This document shows positions 1 to 7,432 of a stretch of DNA of 57,379 nt, piece after piece; the first letter of the stretch is position 1, and each line of letters begins with the position of its first letter. Made by a program: the position numbers and the translations under genes. Below the pieces are notes generated by a model. It was given only the letters and a program-made list of their open reading frames with translations, ran no database searches and was not told the DNA's origin. This DNA comes from a virus: positions 1-57,379 of the IMG/VR virus record IMGVR_UViG_3300046675_000458; one strand, written 5' to 3'.

Positions 1-2
1 CA

Positions 3-734
3 AACGAACCAACACCAACACCAACACCAACACCAACACCAACACCAACACCAACACCAACACCAACACCAACACCAACACCAACACCAACACCAACTAA
101 TACAACTACATCAAGACCAACACCAACACCAACTAATACAACTACATCAAGACCAAGAACGGAGAGACCAGTGCAAGAGCCACCTCGTGATAGGGTAGAC
201 GAGGTTCTTCGTCGACTGGATGCAGGAGAACCAGTCACTAGGGTTGTAATTGCTGAAGTGTTTAATTGTGGTGAAACCGCAGCATCAAATGCAATCCTTG
301 TAGCGCAAGTGGAACGTCGGATTAGACAGGAACCCACTCCAGTTGCTGTTACTGAGATGCCGGAGAATATGCGACAACGTTACGAAGCCGCAGTTCGAAA
401 GGCAAGGCGGGAGTTGAAAGTAGAAATCACTGCTGAAGTAAGAGCAGAAGTTCATGCTAATTACGATGTAATGATTTCGGGTGTGAGGAGACGACTTGAG
501 CGGGCAGATCGACTTATTGCGCGTGATCGTGGTCTTATGCTTCGTCAGGATTATCGAAAACTTCTCGCTGCCTTGCATGTGGATCATAATACGTATGAAC
601 ATGCGCGCGAGATGTTTGAACTAGTAAAACGGCTAGAAGATGTTCTGGTAAAACCAGATGATCCACCTAGCCTAACTTTACCAACCAGTGCTGCGGGTCT
701 TGCCGAATGGGCTAGACAACATAGAAGCAACTAG
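3..734 (+). CDS. Thr-Pro repeat protein, 5' end outside the window
   Basis: The frame is open from base 3, so the gene begins upstream and only its last 243 codons are visible. The first part is a Thr-Pro repeat encoded by a hexanucleotide repeat, followed by two copies of a TPTNTTTSRP-type unit. From about base 171 the protein becomes charged and helical, with many Arg and Glu residues, and could form a coiled coil; it ends in RQHRSN. A GTG at 171 could be an internal start, but the unbroken repeat frame argues that the repeat is translated. I do not recognise the family. A strong terminator follows the stop, so this gene closes a transcription unit. Confidence 0.7.
   Translation, partial: NEPTPTPTPTPTPTPTPTPTPTPTPTPTPTPTNTTTSRPTPTPTNTTTSRPRTERPVQEPPRDRVDEVLRRLDAGEPVTRVVIAEVFNCGETAASNAILVAQVERRIRQEPTPVAVTEMPENMRQRYEAAVRKARRELKVEITAEVRAEVHANYDVMISGVRRRLERADRLIARDRGLMLRQDYRKLLAALHVDHNTYEHAREMFELVKRLEDVLVKPDDPPSLTLPTSAAGLAEWARQHRSN
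9..98. repeat. CCAACA hexanucleotide tandem repeat
   Basis: About 14 perfect copies of CCAACA followed by a CCAACT variant. In the reading frame of the first gene it encodes Thr-Pro dipeptides. A repeat this pure is prone to slippage in steps of two codons, which would change linker length without a frameshift. Confidence 0.95.
93..154. repeat. 36-bp direct repeat in the first gene
   Basis: A unit beginning CCAACTAATACAACTACATC occurs at 93 and again at 129, a period of 36 bp. It extends the Thr-Pro repeat into a Thr/Asn/Ser-rich linker. Confidence 0.85.
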
Positions 735-742
735 CGAATGTA

Positions 743-796
743 AGCCTTTAATTCTTAAAGGCTAAAAAGGCCCCGCCTTCGGGCGGGGCTTTTTTA
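743..796 (+). terminator. Double-hairpin intrinsic terminator
   Basis: A perfect 9-bp hairpin (AGCCTTTAA / TTAAAGGCT, loop TTC) is followed by a perfect 8-bp GC-rich hairpin (GCCCCGCC, TTCG tetraloop, GGCGGGGC at 770-789) and six Ts. It ends the first transcription unit. The second hairpin is also found, on the other strand, at 40,333-40,352. Confidence 0.92.
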
Positions 797-827
797 TGTC
801 TGATTTAATAATTCTAGATTGAATAGC

Positions 828-836
828 CGTATATTA
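828..836 (+). promoter_or_regulatory. CGTATATTA, -10-like site
   Basis: TATATT at 830-835 lies in the gap after the terminator and before the next gene. It shares a CGTATA(A/T)(A/T)A core with sites at 5054, 18414 and 26688, all just upstream of rightward genes. No convincing -35 is visible. Confidence 0.4.
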
Positions 837-856
837 GCTAGGCGGAGGGAAGCCTA

Positions 857-1636
857 GTGATCGTTAAGCATGTCGAAATTAAACCAAAACAAGTAATCAG
901 GAAATTTGAGTTTGAGCGGACTGAACGCTTTGTTCGGAATGCTGATAAGTGGTATCGTATTGTAGCTGAAATGCTGGCTGAGATTAGACTTGATCGCGCG
1001 CATATGCGGACCAGTGATCAACAGATTGTCAATTGGGTTAAGCAGATTAAGAGGTTTTCAAAGCAGTTAGCTGGTGGGGAACCTCCTATAGTCAGACTCT
1101 ACACTCTGATTAAGTGGTACAAAGATCATTATGACGATGATGAGTACATCCCTAGGGTTGAGTCTGCTACATCATTAGTCAGCAAGTTTGAGAGGCTTGA
1201 AGCTGCGATGATTCGTAGGGTCAAGTTAAAGACGGCTAACGGACATGATTTGTCAATCAAACAGGTGTTGCAGCAGAACGGTATTACACATCCTCGCATT
1301 GTTGATACAATCGAGAGGGATCTAGTTATTCCAGCCCGAAGGCTTCATCTGTCAGATATGACTAATGATGCGGTATTGACCGATAAGATTGTTGGACTGT
1401 ATAACGAGATCCAGAATGAACGAGCAACGGTAAGACTCTCCCCTGCCGTTAAGCTGAACATTGGTGGCCCATTGGAAGTTATGCGCAGGTATATTAGTTG
1501 GCTAGCTGAAAAGGATTGGGATGCCAGTAGTAGAGTATTGAAATCAGACAGTCCAGCCTTTAACCAGTTTAGGCGGGATTTTCGTAATATGGAGGGTAAT
1601 GACCCAGTAAACGGTAAGGAAAGGGTCTATGAATGA
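857..1636 (+). CDS. Putative replication initiation / helicase-loader-like protein
   Basis: This 259-residue protein starts at GTG 857, 8 bases after a GGAGG. The N-terminal half has the helical rhythm seen in the C-terminal domain of DnaD-like and phage replisome-organiser proteins: a stretch like IVNWVKQIKRFSKQL, then LYTLIKWYKDHY, then a LVSKFERLEAAM segment. That resemblance is weak and I infer, rather than see, a role in loading the helicase encoded at 2301. The last codons (KERVYE) double as the ribosome-binding site of the next gene and are repeated at the end of that gene. It could equally be another DNA-binding helical protein. Confidence 0.6.
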   Translation: MIVKHVEIKPKQVIRKFEFERTERFVRNADKWYRIVAEMLAEIRLDRAHMRTSDQQIVNWVKQIKRFSKQLAGGEPPIVRLYTLIKWYKDHYDDDEYIPRVESATSLVSKFERLEAAMIRRVKLKTANGHDLSIKQVLQQNGITHPRIVDTIERDLVIPARRLHLSDMTNDAVLTDKIVGLYNEIQNERATVRLSPAVKLNIGGPLEVMRRYISWLAEKDWDASSRVLKSDSPAFNQFRRDFRNMEGNDPVNGKERVYE

Positions 1637-1637
1637 G
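1616..1637. repeat. Gene-boundary repeat, copy 1
   Basis: AAGGAAAGGGTCTATGAATG plus AG: it holds the purine-rich ribosome-binding site, the TGA of the upstream gene and the ATG of the downstream gene. It is repeated with one mismatch at 1849-1870. Confidence 0.9.
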
Positions 1638-1869
1638 GAAGAAGATTATGTCACCTAGTCGTGGGTTTTACAAGAGAGAAGACCGGGTATTCTGTCGATG
1701 TGAATTGTGTCGCTTGCGTTTCGGTCGCTTGCTTTACCGAAGAAACTCTAGTGGTCCGGCTTTGGGTATGGGTCGAGACGGTTGGAGTGAGTACAAACAT
1801 GCCTATCCTGTATCAAGATGGGGTGGGCATCGAACTCGCTTTCCTCCCAAGGAAAGGGTTTATGAATGA
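1633..1869 (+). CDS. Small basic Cys-containing protein, unknown
   Basis: 78 residues, starting at an ATG that overlaps the previous stop (ATGA). It is rich in Arg and aromatic residues and has a CRCELC cluster that could bind metal. I prefer this frame to the competing one starting at 1661, whose product is valine-rich in the way shadow frames usually are. Its C-terminus, KERVYE, is identical to that of the preceding gene because both are encoded by the same boundary repeat. No family recognised. Confidence 0.55.
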   Translation: MRKKIMSPSRGFYKREDRVFCRCELCRLRFGRLLYRRNSSGPALGMGRDGWSEYKHAYPVSRWGGHRTRFPPKERVYE

Positions 1870-1870
1870 G
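1849..1870. repeat. Gene-boundary repeat, copy 2
   Basis: Second copy of the 22-bp junction at 1616-1637, with T for C at one position. A diverged third junction (AAGGAAAGCGGGTATG) lies at 2040-2055. Confidence 0.9.
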
Positions 1871-2060
1871 TTATCCTGTTGCTTATGCTTTTATCTTTTA
1901 CTTTGTAATGGGTGGTTTCTTTGCAAGTGGTGTTTACCGGGGAATGCGTAAGAACCCTCGCTATACTAGACGTGTGATTGTGTGGGTCACCGTTGTTATG
2001 GTTGTCTTTATTTGGCCTTATGGTATCTACCTTTTGTTGAAGGAAAGCGGGTATGTCTGA
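1866..2060 (+). CDS. Small two-helix membrane protein
   Basis: 64 residues with two hydrophobic segments (about residues 5-22 and 36-57) separated by a basic loop, GMRKNPRYTRR. That pattern predicts an inner-membrane hairpin with the loop in the cytoplasm. The ATG overlaps the previous stop. The function is not evident; phages often carry such proteins for superinfection exclusion or lysis control, but nothing here decides between these. Confidence 0.65.
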   Translation: MSYPVAYAFIFYFVMGGFFASGVYRGMRKNPRYTRRVIVWVTVVMVVFIWPYGIYLLLKESGYV

Positions 2061-2078
2061 AAGTAGGTGGGGCGACCG

Positions 2079-2300
2079 ATGACTGAGCTGATCGGCAGCT
2101 CGACATATTCCGGCGACGCTTGCCCGTCCTGCGGCTATCGCTACGGCCATGTTGAGCAAGACCACAAACCGGTGATTACGGTCTACTACTCTGATCGTGC
2201 CGACCTCGCCATCGTCGGGTTTCGCTGCCCGCAATGTAACTACGAGTACATGCCCAAGAGATGTTGTCCTGAAACAATTGTAAGGCGGAAGGATAATTAG
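2079..2300 (+). CDS. Zinc-ribbon protein, unknown
   Basis: 73 residues. I chose ATG 2079, which follows a GGTGGGG ribosome-binding site; a GTG at 2067 is in frame. Two cysteine pairs (CPSCGY and CPQCNY, about 34 residues apart) make a four-Cys zinc ribbon. Base composition is clearly more GC-rich than the adjacent genes, which suggests separate acquisition. Its end abuts the helicase gene. Confidence 0.65.
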   Translation: MTELIGSSTYSGDACPSCGYRYGHVEQDHKPVITVYYSDRADLAIVGFRCPQCNYEYMPKRCCPETIVRRKDN

Positions 2301-3899
2301 ATGTCTGAATTTATTGAGCGTAGGATAGTAACCGGACTGATCGTAAGCAATGAATTTGCTCGAAAGATAGTCGCCTATTGGCGAGATGACTTGCTGGTCG
2401 CACCGGAATTACAGAAACTGGCTCGTTGGTGTGTAGACTTTTATGAGCAATACCACAAGGTACCCGATCGTGATATTGAAATGATCTTTTTTGATCACCT
2501 GCGCTCCAATCGGATATCGAAACCAGAAGGTGAGTTGATTGAACAGATTCTGACTCGTATCAGCGATGATTACGAGCGTGGTGATCAATACAATGCAGGG
2601 TATCTGTTTGACCGAGCAGTCGCCTATTTCCGCTCCAGGGAACAGGAAAACCTAAAGGAACAACTGGAAGATCTGACAGATAGGGGAGAAGTAGAGAGGG
2701 CAGATGATCTGCTTAGGTCCTACACTCCAACCAGTTACATTACTTCACTTGGGTTGGAAGTTGGTAGTGAAGAAGGTTACCGAGCAATTGAAGAAGCCTT
2801 TTCAATTGTCTCTCAACCTGTAGTAAAGTATCCCGGTGCCTTTGGTCGGATGGTCAATCCACATATGATTAGGGGTGGATTTGTTGCATTCTTGGCACCA
2901 GAAAAGCGTGGTAAGACTTGGTTGATGATGGATATTGCGTTTAGGGGATTACGACAAAAGGCAAATGTGGCATTCTTTCAAGCGGGTGACTTAACCCAGT
3001 CTCAGATGCTGCGCAGAACTTGTATTTATATGTCGCGGAGATCAGATCAGGAAGAGTATTGTAAATCTTACTATCGTCCGGTGGGGGATTGTGTAAAGAA
3101 TCAATTCAATACTTGTCATAGATCGGATCGTAATTGTAACTTTGGTATTCACGATGAAGAGATAGATTCCTTTGATGAAGATCCTCGCGAGTTTGAGAAT
3201 TATGATAAACTGAGCGACTTGGCAAAACGTAATTCTAAGTATCAACCTTGTGACAGTGCGACCTGTAATGAAAGGAGGGGAACTGTATGGTTGAAAAAGG
3301 AGCCTGCGCGTCAACCTTTAACGGCAAAACTTGCGGTAGAGTCTGCCCGTGGGTTCTTTGATAGGTATAAACGTCGATTCAAAGTAATGACTGTTCCCTC
3401 GGATTCGCTTAGTGCTGATGATCTGCGCGGAGCATTGGATGAATGGGAGCACAAGGATGATTTTGTCCCTGACATTATTGTGGTGGATTATGCAGACCTG
3501 ATGACGGCAAGAGTAGCTGAGTTCCGTCACAGGATAGATGCTGTCTGGAAGGGCTTGCGCGCGATCAGTCAGGAGAGACACTCTCTGGTGGTCACAGCAA
3601 CTCAAGCGGATGCGAGAAGTTATGCCCAGAACACGTTAAATCTGTCTAACTTCTCAGAGGACAAGCGTAAGTACGCCCACGTTACGGCAATGTATGGGCT
3701 GAATCAAGACCCTAAGGGTCGCGAAAAGATGCTGGGTATTATGCGCATCAACGAACTAGTCGTTCGGGAGGGCATCTTTAATGCCAATAATGACGTGATT
3801 ATCTTACAGGATTTGCGGTCAGGGCGACCGTTTCTTGAGTCCTACGATAAGCTGAGCCATCACATGAGAGGACCCGCCGAAGCGGGTCCTGATTGTTAG
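2301..3899 (+). CDS. DnaB-type replicative helicase
   Basis: 532 residues. The N-terminal third is helical, like the DnaB N-terminal domain. A RecA-type ATPase follows, with a degenerate Walker A at about 198-207 (LAPEKRGKTW) and a Walker B, IIVVDYADLM, at about 392-401. Between the two is a cysteine-rich insertion (CKSYYRPVGDC, CHRSDRNC, CDSATC) that is not standard in DnaB and could bind zinc. The enzyme would unwind DNA at the fork. No primase domain is visible in it, so primase must be elsewhere. The last ten codons lie in a perfect hairpin at 3869-3890, which may serve as a terminator against the convergent gene. Confidence 0.85.
   Translation: MSEFIERRIVTGLIVSNEFARKIVAYWRDDLLVAPELQKLARWCVDFYEQYHKVPDRDIEMIFFDHLRSNRISKPEGELIEQILTRISDDYERGDQYNAGYLFDRAVAYFRSREQENLKEQLEDLTDRGEVERADDLLRSYTPTSYITSLGLEVGSEEGYRAIEEAFSIVSQPVVKYPGAFGRMVNPHMIRGGFVAFLAPEKRGKTWLMMDIAFRGLRQKANVAFFQAGDLTQSQMLRRTCIYMSRRSDQEEYCKSYYRPVGDCVKNQFNTCHRSDRNCNFGIHDEEIDSFDEDPREFENYDKLSDLAKRNSKYQPCDSATCNERRGTVWLKKEPARQPLTAKLAVESARGFFDRYKRRFKVMTVPSDSLSADDLRGALDEWEHKDDFVPDIIVVDYADLMTARVAEFRHRIDAVWKGLRAISQERHSLVVTATQADARSYAQNTLNLSNFSEDKRKYAHVTAMYGLNQDPKGREKMLGIMRINELVVREGIFNANNDVIILQDLRSGRPFLESYDKLSHHMRGPAEAGPDC
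3869..3890. terminator. Hairpin overlapping the helicase 3' end
   Basis: Perfect 9-bp stem AGGACCCGC / GCGGGTCCT with a CGAA loop (TTCG on the minus strand). It sits between two convergent genes. There is only a weak T-rich stretch on the plus strand and none on the minus strand. Confidence 0.5.
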
Positions 3900-3906
3900 C
3901 GTTTCT

Positions 3907-4221
3907 TTAGTGGATCGTATTGAGATCGACACCCTTACGATCAAGCCAACCAACAATATCTTGGCAAGCTCTGAGTGCACGATCAAGTGTCTTGAGGCTG
4001 TACACTTCACCGTTGCTCTTCCTGATCTCCTCTTGAAGATCCCCGAGATTGATGTCGCGATTTAGTAGATAGTGCGGCATAATCTTGGCATAGCGACCAT
4101 CGGGTTCCTTGGGCAGCTTCGGTTCTGGTTCCTTAACCAGTCCGAGACGCTGTTCAAGGATTTTAAGACGTGACTCAATCGATACCATCATGAGGAGGTC
4201 TTTTTCGTCTTTTTTGAGCAT
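3907..4221 (-). CDS. Small charged protein, unknown
   Basis: 104 residues if translation starts at the ATG at 4221, which has GGA seven bases upstream. The longer frame to 4344 runs through the promoter at 4317-4344 and is not credible as protein. The protein has a Pro/Glu/Lys linker (KEPEPKLPKEPDG) and helical flanks. It is the only leftward gene in the first 31 kb and is driven by the same promoter type as the accessory genes at 33-45 kb. The 5' leader is about 90 nt and contains a possible 39-codon overlapping frame from an ATG near 4304. Confidence 0.6.
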   Translation of the reverse strand: MLKKDEKDLLMMVSIESRLKILEQRLGLVKEPEPKLPKEPDGRYAKIMPHYLLNRDINLGDLQEEIRKSNGEVYSLKTLDRALRACQDIVGWLDRKGVDLNTIH

Positions 4222-4316
4222 AGCATTTCCATAGGTTTGGGTGATCCAATGAGCGGAAAATTCCCGCCCGGCTGGGTTAAGTGTCGTATGTGAATTCCCA
4301 TCCTCATGATAAGGTA

Positions 4317-4344
4317 CATATAAGCATTTTGCGGCACATTGCAA
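4317..4344 (-). promoter_or_regulatory. Accessory-type promoter, copy a
   Basis: On the minus strand: -35 TTGCAA (4339-4344), 16-bp spacer, -10 TATATG (4317-4322). The spacer on the plus strand reads AGCATTTTGCGGCACA. It belongs to the family at 33,941-45,324 but lies nearly 30 kb from the others. It drives the 3907-4221 gene. Confidence 0.82.
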
Positions 4345-4360
4345 TAGCTGGTGTGGTAAA

Positions 4361-4384
4361 AAAATTGCTCAAAGTAGCAATTTT
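4361..4384. promoter_or_regulatory. Inverted repeat upstream of the 4462 gene promoter
   Basis: Perfect 9-bp inverted repeat AAAATTGCT / AGCAATTTT with a 6-nt loop. It sits between the leftward promoter (4317-4344) and the rightward one (4389-4417). It could be an operator or a short bidirectional terminator. Confidence 0.5.
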
Positions 4385-4388
4385 GTGC

Positions 4389-4417
4389 TTGTCATGCGCG
4401 ACAGCATCAGCTATTAT
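4389..4417 (+). promoter_or_regulatory. sigma70-like promoter
   Basis: TTGTCA (4389-4394), 17-bp spacer, TATTAT (4412-4417): five of six matches at each hexamer. Transcription would begin near 4424, which supports the GTG at 4462 as the start of the next gene. Confidence 0.75.
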
Positions 4418-4461
4418 CCGCTGTGTTCGCAAATTCGCAACACAGGATAGAGGAGCAAAAA

Positions 4462-4983
4462 GTGGTAACCAGAGCGCAATTGGTTGACGCGGCCAACGAG
4501 CTCAACACGGTTCTTTCGCTCGATCCAAAGATTGATCTGAAGATGGCCGTCATTGAGCTTACAGCCAGCGTCCATGAGGCAGGTGAACTGCTGCGACCGG
4601 GAGACGATGTCTCTCCGGAAACACAGGCCATCGTTGATGCGTTGAAAGCCGGTACCGAACCGGCCGAGGCGGAACAGGAGCCCGAGCCCGAGGTCGAAGA
4701 GGAGGGTGAGGTTGTCACCAAGCCTCGTCGTACTCGTGGTGACACGGCCGCACCCGCAACTACGCCAACTCGGCGTGGTGGTGGGTTCCGCTATGAAGGC
4801 AGTGGTGCTCAGAAGATGGACCTGGCGCTGATGCGCGGTGGGCCCATTAGCGATCTGGCCGAAGAGGCTGGTGTCAAGAAGGGAATGCTGCGCGCCCATG
4901 CAAAGTTTCGGGCGAAGAGCGGCAAGTGGTCGATGAGCGAGGATGGTGAATACATCCAGTTGACCAAGCTCGACGCTGCATAG
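4462..4983 (+). CDS. Acidic-linker protein with a C-terminal helical domain
   Basis: 173 residues from GTG 4462, which follows GAGGAG by 6 bases; an upstream in-frame GTG at 4423 sits at the predicted transcription start. The N-terminal 70 residues are helical. An acidic linker (EQEPEPEVEEEGE) and an Arg/Gly stretch follow. The C-terminal 60 residues (ISDLAEEAGVKKGMLRAHAK) resemble a helix-turn-helix. Codon use is GC-rich, unlike the neighbours and like the 31-45 kb accessory region. A regulatory or DNA-binding role is possible but not shown. Confidence 0.65.
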   Translation: MVTRAQLVDAANELNTVLSLDPKIDLKMAVIELTASVHEAGELLRPGDDVSPETQAIVDALKAGTEPAEAEQEPEPEVEEEGEVVTKPRRTRGDTAAPATTPTRRGGGFRYEGSGAQKMDLALMRGGPISDLAEEAGVKKGMLRAHAKFRAKSGKWSMSEDGEYIQLTKLDAA

Positions 4984-5001
4984 CCCAATGTTGCTGAAAT
5001 A

Positions 5002-5037
5002 GGGTGGGCGAAAATTTATTTTTCGCCTGCCCTTTTT
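5002..5037 (+). terminator. Intrinsic terminator
   Basis: Core stem GGCGAAAA / TTTTCGCC with an outer GGG/CCC and a small internal mismatch, followed by five Ts. It separates the 4462 gene from folE. Confidence 0.85.
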
Positions 5038-5053
5038 CATGTGTTCGAATTCG

Positions 5054-5062
5054 CGTATAATA
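5054..5062 (+). promoter_or_regulatory. CGTATAATA, probable folE operon promoter
   Basis: A consensus TATAAT at 5056-5061 lies directly after a terminator and 28 bases before folE. The -35 position (about 5033-5038, TTTTTC) is poor, so a phage- or activator-dependent promoter is possible. Confidence 0.6.
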
Positions 5063-5089
5063 ATTTGATGCCTATTTTTGGGGGAAGCA

Positions 5090-5659
5090 ATGGTTGATTG
5101 GTTAAAGGTCAGACAAGGAGTCATTGATATTCTGGATGGTTTGGGATTGGATGCTAGAGATCCAAACTTTTTCGATACACCGGATCGGGTTGTGCGGGCT
5201 TATCAAGAGATCTTTGCAGGTCTAGATGAACGGAATACCGTTGAAGAGATGCTTAAAAGTGTGTTCCCCTGTGAACACCAACAGATGATTTTAGTTAAAC
5301 ATGTTGAAGTGTTTAGTATGTGTCCTCATCATCTTCTTCCAGTCCGTTATGATATTACGGCTGGGTACTTACCTGGTCCGGGGATTCGAGCAAAGGTCTT
5401 GGGCCTGTCAAAATTGGCTAGGATCACAAAGCTTCTAGCTGCCCGACCTGTTCTTCAGGAGCAAGTGGTTAACGATATCGCCAATACTCTAATGCGTATA
5501 CCTGAATGTCGTGGGGCTGGCTGCATTGCTACTGGTGAACACTATTGTATGCGTATGCGTGGAGTCAATCAGAGTGGCTCAATTGTTGTTACCAGCGCCT
5601 TGCGTGGTGAGTTCTTATCTGATTCAATGGTCCGTGAAGAATTCATGGACTTTAGATAG
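5090..5659 (+). CDS. folE: GTP cyclohydrolase I
   Basis: 189 residues from ATG 5090, preceded by GGGGGAAG. FolE converts GTP to 7,8-dihydroneopterin triphosphate, the first step of both folate and 7-deazaguanine synthesis. The zinc ligands are present: C78 and H81 in MCPHHLLP and C153 in HYCMRMRGV. The family signatures GLSKLARI and QEQVVNDIA also match. In this phage the genes queC, queD, queE and dpdA show that its product is meant for 7-deazaguanine DNA modification. It opens the modification operon behind its own promoter, and the next gene follows after 9 bases. Confidence 0.96.
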   Translation: MVDWLKVRQGVIDILDGLGLDARDPNFFDTPDRVVRAYQEIFAGLDERNTVEEMLKSVFPCEHQQMILVKHVEVFSMCPHHLLPVRYDITAGYLPGPGIRAKVLGLSKLARITKLLAARPVLQEQVVNDIANTLMRIPECRGAGCIATGEHYCMRMRGVNQSGSIVVTSALRGEFLSDSMVREEFMDFR

Positions 5660-5668
5660 GAGAAGTAG

Positions 5669-6328
5669 ATGGGTATCGCTGTTGTTACTGGAGCATCTTC
5701 TGGTATTGGTAAGGCAATCTATGATCACTTTAATACAAGCGACCGGTTTGATAGTGTTGTTGGTATAGCTAAGAACGGTCCGGATCTTGAATATGACTTG
5801 TCGAGTGAGAAGGATATTCAAGAGATTGTGGATGACCTGCGCACCGCAGGTGACATTTCTTGTCTTGTAAATTGTGCGGGAATTTTGAAGCTTGAAGAGG
5901 TTGGAAATGAAGGTCAGATATTTGACGTTAACTTTTGGGCGCCATACTACCTGACTAATGCACTAAAGCATGAGTTGATTGCTGCACGTGGTTGTGTTAT
6001 CAATATTGCCTCAGTTAGTGGGATGATTGCCGAGCCTGAGATTCCGATCTATGCCGCATCTAAGGCCGCGCTGATTTCACTGACCAAGAGTCTCGCTATT
6101 AGGTTCTCACCCTTTTTTGTTAGGGTGAATTGCATTAGTCCTGGATTTGTTAAGACGAATCTGATTCCGGGTGATACACCAATTGAACTTCTCAACGCAA
6201 TCCCCTTAGGGTTTGAAGCAGAACCCGCAATGCTCCTTCCAGTCGTCGATATGATACTTGATTGTCCTTACGTTACTGGTGCAAACTTTGTAGTTGACGG
6301 CGGGGGTTCTTGTAGAGCTGCAATGTAA
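5669..6328 (+). CDS. Short-chain dehydrogenase/reductase
   Basis: 219 residues with the classical SDR elements: TGASSGIG (7-14) for NAD(P) binding, NCAG (68-71), Ser115, and the YAASK catalytic pair (Y128, K132), ending in VTGANFVVDGGG. It would reduce or oxidise a carbonyl/alcohol using NAD(P)H. It is slightly short for the family. SDRs include pteridine reductases and sepiapterin reductase, so a pterin substrate is conceivable next to folE, but so is a step in tailoring the modified base or its sugar. The substrate cannot be read from the sequence. Confidence 0.9.
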   Translation: MGIAVVTGASSGIGKAIYDHFNTSDRFDSVVGIAKNGPDLEYDLSSEKDIQEIVDDLRTAGDISCLVNCAGILKLEEVGNEGQIFDVNFWAPYYLTNALKHELIAARGCVINIASVSGMIAEPEIPIYAASKAALISLTKSLAIRFSPFFVRVNCISPGFVKTNLIPGDTPIELLNAIPLGFEAEPAMLLPVVDMILDCPYVTGANFVVDGGGSCRAAM

Positions 6329-6361
6329 TGTGAGACACGGTGCCACGTAAGGGAAGGTAAG

Positions 6362-7432
6362 ATGTCTGAATTACACACACCACGGTACTCCTGCATATTC
6401 CAGTCGAGAATGTGCCCACGTTCTTGTTCCTATTGTCTGAGCAAAGACGTTAGAGGAGATGGGACTTTTCTGTCACCGGAGCAATGGGCAGATGCATTAC
6501 ACATTCTGGAGTATCATGGTGTCCAGTTCCACTTGTTTATCGGTAATGAACTGTTTTCCTATTCCGATCCTGTTGGCTTTGTCAAGGCAATCAAACCCTT
6601 CTATGGGAGGTATGGTATCTATTCGACATTCCCACCAGGATGGACTGAAAAATATTTTGATGACTGTATTAACGCTGGTCTGTATAACATCTCTGGTGGT
6701 GTGGACGTCCTTCCCGGGTTACATAAGACAGGTGACGTCCACATTGATCGCAAGGCTCAAGCGGTGCTTAGTTGGTTGGAGTATGCGCTGATGCGCGGTG
6801 TACCGGACGTGCAAGCGCAAATTACTATTCATCGACACAATTACGATAAGCTCTATCCATTGCTTGACTTGTGTACAGAAAAGGGGATGTGGGTTGGGTG
6901 TTCTCTAGTAGAAGCATCTGCGGATGGACTACACGATTTTTACGGTACTGCTGATACAATGACTGAATGGTTAATACCAGCAGATGAACGTAACAAGTTT
7001 AGCGATGAGATGTACAAGTTAGCGGATGAGGTTGCCACCGGCAGGTGGAAGATGCAGTTACCACCAACATACTTTCGTGAACTAGCAGATCGTGAAGTGA
7101 GGCGTGATCCTTGGCATTGCAGTTTGCCTATGCTGATCTCAATTGAAGAGGATGGTTCTCTGCGCGGGTGCGGGTATAGGGGACCACTATCAGAAAAATA
7201 TTCGATATTCGACCTTCGTGAGGGCGGAAAGTTGCCCATGTCTGAGTATATAAGGTTGCAGAGGGAAAAGACCAGTCAGTGCCCTGGTTGTGGAGTTGGT
7301 GGCGGGGCTTGGTCGTTCTGGTGGATGGCTGAGTATTGGTTAAAGGGTGATGTGGCAATGGGAGACAGAATCTTCCAGACACATGCACCGGGGCATCTCT
7401 TTGAAGCGACGGTGAGACAGGATGAGCAATAA
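6362..7432 (+). CDS. Radical SAM enzyme with SPASM-like C-terminal cysteines
   Basis: 356 residues. The CX3CX2C motif for the SAM-bound [4Fe-4S] cluster is C18, C22, C25 (MCPRSCSYC). Further cysteines at C253, C270, C307 and C310 (WHCS, RGCGYRG, CPGCG) look like ligands of an auxiliary cluster, as in SPASM/twitch enzymes. It is distinct from QueE, which is encoded at 27,690. It sits between the SDR and the methyltransferase in the folE-queC run, so a radical-based tailoring of the base, a sugar or a peptide is plausible. I know of no assigned role for it in the published 7-deazaguanine pathways. Confidence 0.88.
   Translation: MSELHTPRYSCIFQSRMCPRSCSYCLSKDVRGDGTFLSPEQWADALHILEYHGVQFHLFIGNELFSYSDPVGFVKAIKPFYGRYGIYSTFPPGWTEKYFDDCINAGLYNISGGVDVLPGLHKTGDVHIDRKAQAVLSWLEYALMRGVPDVQAQITIHRHNYDKLYPLLDLCTEKGMWVGCSLVEASADGLHDFYGTADTMTEWLIPADERNKFSDEMYKLADEVATGRWKMQLPPTYFRELADREVRRDPWHCSLPMLISIEEDGSLRGCGYRGPLSEKYSIFDLREGGKLPMSEYIRLQREKTSQCPGCGVGGGAWSFWWMAEYWLKGDVAMGDRIFQTHAPGHLFEATVRQDEQ

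Noticed and set aside
1-154. Possible CRISPR or telomere-like array
   Set aside because: The repeat unit is 6 bp without spacers and keeps an open reading frame with the following gene; it is a coding microsatellite.
285-602. Minus-strand 105-residue frame
   Set aside because: It lies wholly inside the first gene on the other strand and has no start signals.
1661-1951. A 96-residue frame overlapping the 1633 and 1866 genes
   Set aside because: Valine/Cys-rich shadow-like composition, no ribosome-binding site, and it conflicts with two frames that have proper stop-start junctions.
2301-3899. Intein in the helicase
   Set aside because: The insertion between Walker A and B is cysteine-rich but lacks intein splice junctions (N-terminal Cys block with C-terminal HN) and homing motifs.
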